From Medicago truncatula (lineage: Eukaryota; Streptophyta; Magnoliopsida; Fabales; Fabaceae): DNA of 64,000 bases. Below the pieces are notes generated by a model, which was not told the DNA's origin, ran no database searches, and saw only the letters and a list, made by a program, of their open reading frames with translations. Where the stretch lies: NCBI RefSeq assembly GCF_003473485.1, contig NC_053042.1:3546501-3610500 (forward strand), written 5' to 3'. The position numbers and the translations under genes are program-made. Within the stretch, counting starts at the first letter, position 1; the number at the start of each line of letters is the position of its first letter. This document shows positions 11,601 to 23,790 of the stretch, one piece after another.

Positions 11601-14273
11601 TGGAATTTATTTTTTGTCAATGAAAATAGAATTCAAACACTTACCTTTGATGATGTATTTTGCTGTCTTTTAACATGTTATGCTGCTGTTTGGCAGGTGT
11701 CAGGACTATGTAAAGGCGTGGAAACGTCTTACTGTAAAATGTGCTCCAAATATTCTTACAATTGCCTTGAAAAGATTTCAGGTCCGATTAATTTGATATC
11801 TATAGGCATTCTTCAGTCATATAATTTCTAGTTCTTCCCCTTTGTGCTAAATGTGATATAAAATATAAATTATAAAGCACGGACACTTCTCGGATTAGAT
11901 GTGTCCCAATGTCGGACACGACACTTGTAATTACACTGAATAATGTAGTTTTCTCAAATTATTAGCAGTGTCGGCGTGTCAGTGTCGTGTCCGGTGTCTG
12001 TATCCGTATCCGTGCTTCATAAAATAGCTAATGCAGCATGATTATAACTATATATAATGTTAATTGCACTTCCATATTTTTCCTGTTAATAATAGAAGCT
12101 TGAAACTTCAGGCTTACGTGAACTTTCTTTGTCAAATTTTCTCATGTTTTTTTCTTCTTCTTGGGGTGTTGTACATGCAGAGTGGGAGGTTTGGAAAACT
12201 TAACAAGAGAGTAGCCTTCCCTGAGACTTTAAATCTTAGCCCTTACATGAGTGAAGCTGGAGATGGATCTGATATCTATAATTTATATGCTGTTGTAGTC
12301 CATATTGATATGCTAAATGCTTCATTTTTTGGTCATTACATCTGCTACATCAAGGATTTCCGGGGAAACTGGTATAGGATTGATGACTCAAAGGTAGATT
12401 TCTGTCTCCCAATGAATCTTTTTAGTATTTTTCTTTTTGGTTGCGGTGTACTTTTTAGCTTTTGAACTTTCAGTATCCTCATTTGTGTTGCACTACATTT
12501 CTAAGGTTGTTTGTGTGGAATTGGAGGAGGTGCTTTCTCAGGGAGCATACATGCTGTTGTATAGAAGGTATCCTTCCCTCAAAATTTTCTTTGGTTTACT
12601 TGTCGAACCCCTTGCCTAGGTGATATATTCAGTTTTTTAACTTTAAACATTTAATAATTTGCTCAGATAATTTTAGATTGAATGTTTAGTTTTGTGTTCC
12701 AATATATACTGCATTTGCTCTGACCTTCAAATTTTATAACTTAGAAATTGTTTTCCACCTATTTGAATAACTTACTGTTATCTGGTGTTTGTTTAAAGAA
12801 TGGTTACGAGATTTGATGTTGGGAAGATGCATCATTCATGTAACTTTTTTAACTTTAACAGTAATTTGTGCCGATTACTCTGAGTGAAATGGCAAGTAAT
12901 TCTTGTTATCTGGTGTTTGTTTAAAGAAGGGTCATGTTAACTTGTGCCCTTAGGGCACATGTTAAACATTAATTTCATTCCATTAATGGTAAGAATTTAA
13001 TGAAAAAATTAATATTAAAAATTTTGAGCAATAAATTATCACAATTTCCAATACATAATTTCTATTAGTGGAATTCTTAACATTTGCCCTAAGGGCACAA
13101 GTTAACATTTCCCTTTAAAGAATGGTTACGAGATTTGATGTGGGAAGATGCATCATTCATGTAACTTTTTTAATAGTAATTTGTGCCGATTACTGAGTGA
13201 AATGGCAAGTAATTCTTGTTTTGATCCTGGACAGGTGTACTGCCCGACCATCAAGCCTTCAAATTCAAACTACTGAATCTTCAGGGAAAGTAGAAGAGCG
13301 AACAGTGGAAGTGGAACCTGGCAAAACTGAACAAGCTGAATGCCTCTCAAATGTGAAGGCTTTGGTTTGCAATAGAGATTGTGAGGTTTCACCGTCTGAT
13401 ATTAGTCCAGAATCAAAGGTTTCTTCTGGTGATGAATATGAGTCCTCCATTGAATTGAACTCAGAAGCTAAAAGAGAGCAGTCTGAGGACACACTCTCAA
13501 ACGTGAAGGTGTTGGCTTGCAGTAGAGATTGTGAGATTTCACCATCTGATATTAGTCAAGAATTGAAGGTTTCTTCTGGTTATGAATACGAGTCCTCCGT
13601 TCAATTGAACTCTGAAGCTAAAAGAGAGCAGTCTGCGGACACACTCTCAAATGTGAAGGCTTTGGCTTGCCGTAGAGGTTGTGAGGTTTTACCATCTGAT
13701 ATTAGTCCAGAATTGAAGGTTTCTTCCGGCTATGATTACGAGTCTTCTGTTGAAGTGAACTCAGAAGCTAAAAGAGAGCAGTCTGAGGACACAAACATGA
13801 TTGATATTGAGTCAACTGATAATGGTAATGACATTTCTTATAGTGCTGTTGATGAATCTTCTTATTTACCCATTTCTCATGTTGTCGAAAATTTGATGGA
13901 TGTGGATATGGGAAGACCTATAGAAGAGACTTCAGGCTGCGCCCAAGATCAAGATGATACTGGTGTGGCTGGATCTTGTCCTTCTCCAGGTTTACCAAAT
14001 GATTTTTCTTTCTTGGATAAGCATTCTTCTGTTTCAATAGATTATCGAAATGTGGAGGAAGATTTGGAAGATACAGACGCGGTTAAATGCAAGTTGCTAA
14101 CAGCTAACAATGATGCATATTATGGCAATGGATATGTTAGTGCAAACCTATCTGCTACTCCACATGAAGATACTGGTACTCTATTTTCCAGTGGTGCTTC
14201 CTTTCCCACAGAAAAGGACAGAGGAAATGGAATTAAGAAAGTGGAAATATCAGCGGATAAGTTAATAATGTAG
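8603..14273 (+). CDS. UBP: MYND-finger ubiquitin-specific protease (UBP15-19 clade)
   Basis: Eleven exons: 8603-8871, 9490-9697, 10250-10338, 10438-10523, 10612-10774, 10905-11028, 11354-11511, 11697-11781, 12181-12393, 12506-12567 and 13235-14273; 831 aa, every junction in phase. It should remove ubiquitin from substrates as a cysteine peptidase (C19). An N-terminal hydrophobic helix (about 13-32) suggests membrane anchoring. The MYND zinc finger is at about 70-107 (CAVC, CSRC, CxxxC, HKEKC), assembled across intron 1. The Cys box NCGNSCFANV (about Cys190) is split by intron 3, and the His box [20 protein letters not shown] has His446. The tail after about 490 is acidic and disordered, with three 50-aa repeats. 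Closest recalled relatives are Arabidopsis UBP15-19; the exact orthologue is not resolved. Introns 8 and 10 carry transposons, without visible damage to splice sites. Confidence 0.95.
11875..12021. mobile_element. intronic TIR element, 'GAAGCACGGACAC' family, copy 1
   Basis: About 147 bp in UBP intron 8. The left end AAAGCACGGACACTTC pairs with the right end TATCCGTATCCGTGCTTCAT, and the interior has inner pairs (GTCGGACACGACAC / GTGTCGTGTCCGGTGTC). Related sequences occur in introns of VTE4 (18008-18160, 18680-18880) and the DUF1350 gene (42160-42440, 44855-45003). Confidence 0.65.
12776..13219 (+). repeat. tandem duplication in UBP intron 10, second copy holding a MITE
   Basis: A segment of about 128 bp (12776-12903) is repeated at 12904-13219. 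The second copy is interrupted after GTTTAAAGAA by the 185-bp MITE and is otherwise nearly identical (small indels such as ACTTTAAC lost). The duplication ends 15 bp before the acceptor of the last exon. Confidence 0.9.
12929..13113. mobile_element. MULE-type MITE, 174-bp family, copy 2
   Basis: 185 bp. Termini of about 32 bp are near perfect inverted copies (ATGTTAACTTGTGCCCTTAG and its complement), preceded by GGG and followed by CCC. Each arm also contains the palindrome TGCCCTTAGGGCA. Exact 9-bp duplications TTTAAAGAA flank it (12920-12928, 13114-13122), and the sister repeat copy holds that 9-mer once (12792-12800). Target duplications of 9 bp indicate Mutator-like mobilisation. Confidence 0.92.
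13344..13793 (+). repeat. three in-frame 150-bp coding repeats in UBP
   Basis: Units start at 13344, 13494 and 13644, each exactly 150 bp, encoding 50-aa repeats (about residues 523-672) that begin LSNVKAL and end [11 protein letters not shown] plus T. They are Ser/Glu-rich and lie in the disordered tail, so the expansion kept the reading frame. Confidence 0.95.
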
Positions 14274-16527
14274 GTCTAGTTTTTTAAATTTAAATTCTTC
14301 ATATCATTTATATCCCATCATCGGAAAGAGGTGGTGAGTTGGGAAATTTTTTTCTGGGGTTTCTTAATTTGTGGAAACCTTGGATCTCATTTTAACTTTT
14401 CTAGATGGATTATCTAATTTAATTAATTACACTGATAGAGCATAATTCCTTGGTCCTTATTTGCCTTCATTCTGTACATAAAGAAAAGCATAATTTTTAT
14501 TTTGTTTTTATTTTGCTGCATAGATCTATTGTTTTACTGTTGACTTTCTAATCTAGTTTCATTATTAAGAAATTGTTTCTGGTACAGAATACTTTGGCCT
14601 GATACTATGATTGTACAAATTCATGCACAGGTTCACAATTTGAAGAACAGTGGGCAACTGCAAGATTTCCACATTTTTTTGCCATATATTATTATAGCAG
14701 GAGTCAATTCTTTTATGATTTGTAAAAACTATATATATTCAACTATGTATCATACTAAAAATGAGCTAATTTGTCAACACACATTGCCGTGAACTCACTA
14801 CCTCAGAAACTTAAAGAAATAATGACGCTCAGTTAATGCATAATCTATGAGTGTTGTTTCGGAAAATAGAGTTTTTAGATAACGCTTGTCTAAGCATGTG
14901 ATTCATGGAATGATAAAGTGAGTAGTATCTTTAAAATTCATTTCACAATTAAGTAATCTTAAATGTGTTATTAGTGAATTTTCTCATAAATTTCTCAGAT
15001 GAAAAGTGAATTCTTTTTTTGTGGTCAAGTAAGTAATCCAATGGTAAGAAATTCACCTTTAAGGTGACTAAGTCGGAAATTCATGGTTCGAATTACAATC
15101 CCTGCATACTATAACTCTTTTTATTGTGTTTCTATTGGTTTTTCTTCAACGTTTAAGAATCCTGTGTGGATTAAGTTCATGTACGTTAAAGAATGGTCTA
15201 TATTCTATAGACAAGAATTGTCTTCAATTGTAAGCAAACAATTCATGTACAACCTGCAATTTTTTAATATGCATATACAAAGTGAAGTCCATTCAGTTAT
15301 ATGTGTACCCTTACCGCCTTAGAAAAATCACATAGGTAGGTGTTACATGACGTCATATCTCAATGAACTGAAATACAAATATGTGAACTCATGGAGAGGA
15401 ATAGGGCACGAGAGTCTCCCCATTATTATATTTTGTTGAGTATGTGAACTCATAATTTAGCACACAATTTTAGCCAAATTCACGGACACTTGCCTTATCT
15501 TTAGTTCACGTCAACATTCATATTTTAAATACTTGTCGATGTATACCTCTACCGCATCAGAAAAAAATGGAACACAAAAATGGGTAGGGAGATTGAGTTA
15601 AAGAAAAAGACAGAGAAAAAGGAGAGAAACAGGAAAAGAAATTAAAAAGGCTATGTGACATTTGACTGTCCACGTGTTTGACATGTCATGCTATGTTATA
15701 TGGGTAAGATTTTTTTTTGTCCAAGTGTTTATGTCATTTGATTTTTTATGTATTTTAAATGTGTATAAGTTGTACTAGATAAAAAGTAATAGAGATGAAT
15801 ATAAATATAAACTACATTATAAATGGTGTTTGAATTTTTAATTACAAATAACACAACGATTTAATATAAATAATAATTTGACAAAATACTGTTTAATATA
15901 AATAATTGATAAAGGTGTAACGGCATACCTTGTTGTCCTTGATATATATTTGCGGTAAAAATAAAAGCAAAAAATATAAACAATATACATATAAAATCAA
16001 TTTCTTAACCTCAATACAACAAATAGTAAAATCAATTTCTTAACATCAATACAAAAAATCCTAAATAATTGAAGATTGGGAATGAAAGTAGTTACTGTAA
16101 AATTTTCAACAATGTATTTAATGTTCATTTATCTTCACATATACGGTAAATTGATTATGTCATGTACTCAAACTATGATTTTATCCTTTTTGTTATATAT
16201 AAATAAGAAATAGTTTTTGAAAATAACATACAAAAAGGAGGAATTGGGAGTCGAATTCCAATCACAACGTCCAATATTTTTTATGATTGAAAATGAAGTA
16301 AGATCTGTGGAGCATGATCTTATCATTTAGTCAGGTCAATTATGAAAATAACAATTCATCACCATACGTACATGTCTTGTAGCAACAAAAGAAATCCCAT
16401 TTTGGTAGTAGTAGTTTCGTGCGTACCTAGAATTACGGTTTAATAGTAACAGCAAAAATTGTGCCTTGTTTTTTTGTTGTATTGCGCGTGTACCGTTGCA
16501 AGTGATAACACACAACACAACATAACC
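14274..16527. other. UBP 3' region and intergenic DNA
   Basis: The UBP 3'UTR extends an unknown distance. A weak tRNA-like segment (about 15012-15110: AAGTAATCCAATGGTAAGAA, then GGTTCGAATTACAATCCC) may be an old SINE of another family. Open frames at 14607-14792 and 15083-15322 show no domain. A purine-rich stretch lies at 15590-15650. The last 70 bp are presumably the VTE4 leader. Confidence 0.45.
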
Positions 16528-19500
16528 ATGGTTGTTACAACAACGAGAATCTCTTCATTATTACACTGCACACACACATTTCCTCAGCACCACAGAGACA
16601 CTATCATTACTACTACAACAACAACACTCAACAGTAGAAGAAGAAAAGGTTCATTGCGTGTATCAATGGCGGCGGTGAAAGAAGTGATGGTGGTAATGGA
16701 AGAAGAAGAGAAGAAGAAACTTCAGTTAGGTATTGCTGAGTTTTACGATGAGTCTTCTGGTATATGGGAGAATATTTGGGGTGATCATATGCATCATGGT
16801 TTTTATGACCCTGATTCTACTGTTTCTGTTTCTGATCATCGTGCTGCTCAGATCCGTATGATTGAAAACTCTTTGACTTTTGCTTCTCTCTCTGGTATTC
16901 TTTTTCACTTCTCTTCTCACACTGTTCACTTTGTACTATTATCTTATCTTATCACTTTCTAATGCATTAAGCTATATTGTTCTCAATTTGACTATGGTTA
17001 ATGAGCTTCATCAATGATGGATGGTTCAAAAGAACCCGAGTTCGAACTTTGGGTTTTCAGGGCCCTTTCCCCCTGGAACTGGAGGGTTAACACAAAAAAA
17101 GATAACATATATATGGGGCCTGATTTGATTGAATTATTTGAGTTAATCTACAAATTAAACACTTGTTTAATTATTTGAGAACTTATTTCCATAAGTTCTC
17201 AAAGATGGTTTATTAAAACAATTTATAGGTTATACAAACGTAATTTAACTTTATTTTATTCTTTTGTTATAGAAAAAGCTTATACATAGTGTTTATAATG
17301 ATAAGTGTTTATCCTATAAGTTGCAATGATGGATAGACCAAAAAATATGGTTTTCCAATCATTCATTTATCACCTTTGGGGAACAAACAAAACTTATGAA
17401 TTAAATTATCAGGTTTGGTAGTTGAATGTGTGAGTCGTTGTTACTATAGTCGCCTAATGTATCAAAATTACGATAAACATATATAAACGTGTATTTTGTT
17501 ATTGAGTTTTATCTTGTATATGTCTTGCTTTGGTTAGTTTGGTTGTCCGATGTCTTTCATTAATCAATTTGGTCCATGAAATTACTAACATAAGACACAC
17601 TTGGAGATGTTTTTATAATTTTGATATATTTATCGACTATAGTGACAACACCTTACACATTTAAAGACCAAAAAAATGCTACAAGCAGATAGACTAACAT
17701 TAGATATGACACTTAACACTCAGAGTTAAATATGTTTATTGGAATAAATTGTCATTTTGGTAATTGAATGTGTGAGTCGCTATCATCATAGTCTTGGAAT
17801 TCATCAAAATTACAAAATGTGTATATATATGTATTTTGAGTGTCAATTTGGTCCTCATATGTGTCTTTCATTGGTTAGTTAGTCAATTTGGTCTATGGAA
17901 TTACTAACCAAAGACACACTTAGAGATGTTTTTATAATTTCAATACATTTAGAGACTATAGTGACATTTCCTCACCCATTTAGGAACTAAAATGATTGCT
18001 TATTCAAAGCTATGAAGCAGAGACATGGACATTAGACACGACATTGACACGTAGACAACAATAGTACTTTGAAAAACTGGAAGTGATTGAATATAACCAT
18101 ATAGGTTAATATCATGTAACACCAACTACATCTTCAATCTGAAGTCTTGGTGCTACATAGAAAAAAGATTTTAGTTACTGTATATTACTCAAAAACCACT
18201 TCTCAATTGGAGAATACTAAGATACTATGTCTGTGTGTAATTTCAGTTGCTATTAACAGCAGTAGTTATTTTATTTTATTTTCATTTTTTGCTGGTAAAT
18301 TTTATCCTGATCGGACTGGCTAGTACTGACTACCTGCTGTTATTGATGCATGTATGCTCAGAGGATCAATCAAAATGGCCAAAGAGTGTAGTTGATGTTG
18401 GGTGTGGCATAGGGGGCAGTTCAAGGTACCTGGCCAAGAAATTTGGGGCAAACTGTGTAGGCATCACTCTCAGCCCTGTTCAAGCTGAAAGAGCTAATGC
18501 TCTAGCTGCTGCTCAAGGATTAGCCGATAAGGTCTTTCTTTCTGTGCATTTTCTCCTTTATCATCTATTTTTACACATTTTACCACTTGATATTCAATGT
18601 GTTAAAACTATGTTATGTTATTATAATGAATCTCACCAAGGGTGTTAAGAACTTGTATAGAATAGAATCTACTCATATGTGGCCTATGTAGCACTCACAC
18701 TTCCGATTAAAGACATGTATCATATTTGACATGTGTCTGATAGCAACGTGGATACTGACACATGTGATTATATTCAATCACTTTCATTATTTAAAATTAT
18801 TATTGGTGTCTATGTATCAATGTCAGTATCGTGTTTGGTGTCTGTGTCTTTATGTCAGTGCTTCATCGCGTGGCTGATTTGATATTTACCTTTACTGTCT
18901 ATGCAATGCAATTGTAGGTTTCCTTTCAAGTTGCTGACGCTCTACAACAACCATTCCCTGATGGCCAGTTTGATCTAGTGTGGTCAATGGAGAGCGGAGA
19001 GCATATGCCTAACAAACCAAAGGTCCGTATTTATCTTGCTGTCTCACTTGCATACTGCTCTTCGCTTTCTTTTATATTTTCTATTCTTTATGCTAGTAAA
19101 GTTGTAATCAATCTCATTTCAGTTTCCTGTTTCATACAAAAACTGTTTCAGTTTGTTGGAGAGTTAGCTCGGGTAGCAGCACCGGGTGGCACCATAATAA
19201 TAGTAACATGGTGTCATAGGGATCTTCGCCCGGATGAAGAATCCCTACAACAATGGGAGAAGGATCTCTTGAAGAAGATATGTGATTCATTTTATCTTCC
19301 GGAGTGGTGCTCAACTGCTGATTATGTCAAATTACTTGAAACCATGTCCCTTCAGGTAGTTAATTAATATACCTAATTGTAATATTTTCATTCTCTGCTA
19401 TGAGTTGAGAAATGTTAAAGAGTTTATTAGTATCTGGATACACTTGTTATTAACTATTAGTTTTTAAACAATTTCTTATATTAGTTGAAAATAGCTTTTT

Positions 19501-20485
19501 ACATCTCAATTTTTCACAAGATACTGTAAGCTTGTTAGACTGCATTACATGGACTGCATTGCATGTAAACGACTGTACACTTATTGATATGGAAAAACTT
19601 AAGGAATTACAAGCCAATTCAAATGAGATAGTTACATATAATAATTTATTGAATAAGCACTTAAACAATCACTATTTGCTATTAAGTTAGGTTGTGTGGT
19701 TGTATTGACATGTTTGGTTGCTATCTATCTAGGACATCAAATCAGCAGATTGGTCTCCCTTTGTTGCTCCATTTTGGCCAGCAGTGATACGTTCAGCATT
19801 AACATGGAAGGGTTTCACCTCAATCTTGCGGAGTGGTAAGCTCAACATTTTATATTGCATTTACAAACAGCCCCTTTGTTTAAAATCATAAGTCTTATTA
19901 AACAATCTCCATCCTCTATTGAGTGTCACATTAGCAAAAGAAAAACGTCTCAAAATAAGTGTCGCTTTACATTTTTTTCCCTAAACCACATATGCTTTTG
20001 TTGAGGGTGGAGATCGAATCCTCAACCTACTCCTCTCCTAAACACTCCCACCCAATCACCAAGCCAACCTTATATCTCCATGTTGCGTTACGTGTTTGAT
20101 GTAACATTAATTATTTTCAGTTCTGTTCCAAAATTAATGTTATATACTCCGGTATGCATTTAGGATAATGGTCAACAGTTAATGGTTCATATGAATACAT
20201 TTGTAAAATTGTTATACTCTTTCTCTTATATATACCTTTTCTGAATATGTGCGAAATAATCTCAAGTGACGCTCAATATGTGACCGTGGGAGTACATAAA
20301 TTGATAATGATCTTGTTGGATGAAACGACTTAATGGGAATTATGTCATTTTTGTTGTTGTGTGCAGGACTAAAAACTATAAAAGGAGCTTTGGCTATGCC
20401 ATTGATGATAGAAGGATTTAGGAAGGGTGTGATTAAGTTTGCCATTATCACATGTCGAAAGCCTGAAAACGCAGATGGTCAATGA
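16528..20485 (+). CDS. VTE4: gamma-tocopherol C-methyltransferase, plastid
   Basis: Six exons: 16528-16894, 18362-18531, 18918-19022, 19152-19355, 19733-19835 and 20367-20485; 355 aa, all in phase. The enzyme transfers a methyl group from S-adenosylmethionine to gamma- (and delta-) tocopherol, giving alpha- (and beta-) tocopherol, the last step of vitamin E synthesis at the plastid envelope. Residues 1 to about 46 form a Ser/Thr/Arg-rich, acid-free transit peptide. The family signature FYDESSGIWENIWGDHMHHG follows, then SAM motif I VDVGCGIGG (about 133-141), LSPVQAERANAL, WSMESGEHMPNK, and the C-terminal GVIKFAIITCRKPE. The start at 16528 has a strong context (accATGG); an in-frame ATG at 16459 would add a non-plastid-like leader. 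Intron 1 (1.47 kb) holds two copies of one TIR element and a GAAGCA-family element; intron 5 holds a Stowaway-like MITE. Confidence 0.96.
17409..17679. mobile_element. TIR element in VTE4 intron 1, copy A
   Basis: About 270 bp. The left end (GGTTTGGTAGTTGAATGTGT) and right end (CACATTTAAAGACCAAAA) are inverted and degraded. The interior is closely similar to the element at 17752-17995 (GAATGTGTGAGTCG, GACACACTTGGAGATGTTTT). Confidence 0.6.
17752..17995. mobile_element. TIR element in VTE4 intron 1, copy B
   Basis: 244 bp with inverted ends TCATTTTGGTAATTGAATG and CATTTAGGAACTAAAATGA. It is in the same orientation as copy A and 72 bp away from it. It could be a second insertion or a tandem duplication followed by divergence. 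Confidence 0.6.
18008..18160. mobile_element. GAAGCACGGACAC-family element, VTE4 intron 1
   Basis: Diverged copy: ATGAAGCAGAGACATGGACA, then GACACGACATTGACACGTAG, GAAGTGATTGAATATAACC and a decayed distal end. The closest relative in the window is at 44855-45003. Confidence 0.5.
18680..18880. mobile_element. GAAGCACGGACAC-family element, VTE4 intron 2
   Basis: Diverged copy reading CATGTGTCTGATAGCAACGT, then TTATTGGTGTCTATG, GTATCGTGTTTGGTGTCTG and AGTGCTTCATCG, i.e. the family's right end GTGTCCGTGCTTCAT in decayed form. Confidence 0.5.
20147..20292. mobile_element. Stowaway-like MITE in VTE4 intron 5
   Basis: It starts CTCCGGTATGCATTTAGG after TA and ends GTGACCGTGGGAG before TA, 146 bp. 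The termini resemble the CTCCCnCCGT signature in opposite orientations. It is weaker than the elements at 6666 and 50683. Confidence 0.45.
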
Positions 20486-23400
20486 TTTTATATGATGAAA
20501 CAGAATTCCTACATGTCATTTATTTTGATAGTTCACACAAAACAAATAAGAAATAAAGAATACGTGTTTCTGCCATGTCAGATCCAACTGTGATTGAATA
20601 ATTGAAGGAAAGATGTAAGCTAGTTCCTGTTGTGTAGCCTCCAATCGAAATGTCAGTTCAATTTTCCTTTGTTCAATATTGCTTTTGTTTTTTTAATCAT
20701 GTTATTGCTGCAAATTATTAATTGACTTTGTCGTTGACTAATCTCTGTGGGAGAGCTTGATCGGCCACCTTTAACGGGATCTCCCATTCTAACACATTTT
20801 TTCCATCCATATAAGAATGTCAGCAAACTTATTTTACTATCAAGGTCATACATTAGTAAGAGTTTTTCTTTTTGGTTCCATAAGTTGTTTTGAATACACA
20901 TAACACATGTCCTAGTCATATAAATAGTTTGTACACATTGTGCCCTGGTTGTACACATTGTGACCTAGACAGTAAAACAAGTTTTACTGAGATTCTTATA
21001 TGGGAATTTAAAGACCATTTTTTGATTGCATAGACATCTAAATATGTAAATGGTCACTTTACCACAGATATCAATTGTACCACATTGGAGGAAATTCTAA
21101 TGTGGACCGATAATCAGCATCTTCAATGTTGTATGCATATTTTTTATGAATACGGAGTACAGATTTAATATTTTTTGTAGACCTGGAGGAGTATGATGTG
21201 ACGGCCATTGAGCAATAACATGTTCTTAGCCATTGTGGATGGATTGTGGGGTCCGTGTAAAGTAAATTAAGAACAAAGCTAGTGTTTGGTTTCACATCCA
21301 TTCACCGCCCGGCGTCCACCGGCTTTCTATTGTGAAAGACAAGAAGCTACAGAGTATAAACTCAAGTTAATTGCACGTCCGATGAGTTTTTGTTGCGAAA
21401 ACAAACACGGTAAAAATTGAGTTTGGTGAAAAGATGATTTTTTTATTTTATTTTTTAAATCCTATGTGGCACTTTTGGGTCCAGAAGAAATAGTTACGAA
21501 TCTAACTTGTGTTGCAGCATTGGAAATGCTTTTACAGTTTATTTGGAGCTCCAATGGTGTGGCATACACCACCTTCCGAAAGTCAAAACTCAATCATTAT
21601 CTTCCTCATGAATGAGACTTAATCGGTGTTAGTTGAGAAAAATAAGAAAATATAAATATATATGTTCTCAACTCAAATCATATTGTTTTTTCTTGAATCG
21701 ATATTGATTAGGTCACCATCTCAATCATAAAAATAAATAGTATTGGACATTTCTACTTCCGAAAAACATCGTCAATCATCATTAGAATTTGTATTAATTT
21801 GTTGGTATCAATCAACCATATATGACTATCAAAGTAATCCACAGTAAAACCCCACACGCGACATGACATTGCCACATTGGTAATAGTTGTCTGTTTGATT
21901 CCACATTTAGATTTGCAATTTTACGTTCCAAGACCAATATCACTGTGAACTTGAGAACCTATAAATTGGATTGTTTGGTGGACGTTGGATGTGAACACAA
22001 CTTTCCAATTTTCCAAAAACACAATAAATTTTGTTTTGATTCTCTTTTTTTTCTTTCAAGAATTTAGTTTTGATTCTTAAATGAGTGTAAAGAGCATTGT
22101 TGATTGCATAAACATCTAAAAAAGTAAACGATCACTTTACCAAAGATATATTTTCAAGTGAGGGTTGGAGGCTTTGTCAACTTGTTTAGGCCCTTTATTA
22201 TCCAGATTCCACAAATGAAGTTCATTAAACCCTTCTTTTCTATAGCATTAAGATGAAAACGTGAAACCTTAAAGAACCAAAAAAGCAAAACCAATTTATT
22301 AAACAAATAAGCCTGCATTAGCCTAATGACTTTTGTGTTTGCAAGCTAGCTTCTAGTTGAAGTGAAAACACACACACACACACACACACGAGGAACAAGA
22401 AAAGAAGAACAAAAAAAAAGATCAAAATAAACGGCCATTACTTTTCCATATTTTCCTCCACAAATCTAGTGTTAAGAATACTTGTCTTGTGAATGGGGTT
22501 TGAGGAGCATTGACTTTGTAATAAAAGAAGACAAAGATTCCATAACGAGGAGCCAAAAGTGGTTGCTTCTTACTTTTGCTTGGGAAGGGTCAGCTGCAAC
22601 ACTAGTCACATTGCAAAACCCAACACTTTACCTTTGACAATTTAACCTCGTGATTCCACTTTCTCTTTCTTTTATGCAACATCAAATTATTAATTTAATG
22701 TTTTTTTGTTTCTGTGCTTTCTGTACTTTTTCATTTTTTCAACCCGAATCCTAAGCTTCTCTAGATTGTCTTCTAACAAGAGTCAACTACTTATTGGCTT
22801 ATAGTAGTGGATTTTATTTATCCAAATTTATTGTAAAATTTTATATTCATTTTAGTTTTGATAATTTTAATATAAGGAATCACACCCATTTTAATATTTG
22901 TAAAAAAAACATACATGTTTTTTTAAATTTATTTTCTATTTTTACTTTTGACTATAAGTTATTACTTTTTTCCAATCTATTATTTTATTTTTGCAAACAT
23001 TATATGTGAAAATAGTGAATTTTCATTTTCAACACTTAGCATTCTATTCTTTTAGAAAAAATTAAAATGAAAACAAAGTAAATATTTGGTAATTAAAAAA
23101 ATAAAAAACCATTTTAAAACTAAATTGATATTTTTTCTTGATTCATATTGATAAATATTTTGTCACAATTTTCACATTTAATTAAAAAGATATATCTACA
23201 TATGAAGGGGAATATCAAGTTTTGGTGTTCCTTAAAAAAAAAAAAAAATTGGTGTATTTGTTTCTTCCAATTTTATTCTTTATCTAAAAAGTCTTATTTA
23301 CAATTTTATCCAATCAAATAATTTAATTTTTTAAAATATTTACGCAAAATATCTTCACCTATATATAAAATTTTGATGTAACAATTTATTTTCAAATTTT

Positions 23401-23790
23401 ATTATTTATTTAAACGATTCTATTCAATTTTTAATCCTTTTTACCGTCCTGAATTTGGAAAACAATACATAAATCAAAATAAGTATAAGGTTTTTAGTTT
23501 TGTAATTAAAAATTAAATAGAAAATAAAACAAAATATTTTCTAAAATTAAATTGACCAATTTGTTTTGTACCAAAGAATAATGTTATAAAATACCGTCCA
23601 AAATAAAATAAAAAACAAAAAATCGACGTAAGAAAATCCGTTGACATAGAGATATAGATATGATCCGAATCTATCCAATGTAACACCAACATTAAGCCAC
23701 TCCACTCGTGTGTGTTGCTTTGTTTGTGCGTGTGTTTGTGTCTTTGTGAGTATCAAAGTGTCAACAATCCATTGTTGTTAAACAAATATT
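20486..23790. other. VTE4 3' region and intergenic DNA
   Basis: No gene recognised. It contains a short duplicated string (gtacacattgtg, 20932-20962), a CA microsatellite (about 22370-22389) and A/T-rich low-complexity DNA at 22680-23620. Open frames up to 101 codons on the minus strand (20653-20958) have no known domain. Confidence 0.5.

Noticed and set aside
16459..16527. earlier in-frame ATG for VTE4
   Set aside because: The added residues are Cys/Leu-rich and unlike a transit peptide; ATG 16528 has the better context.
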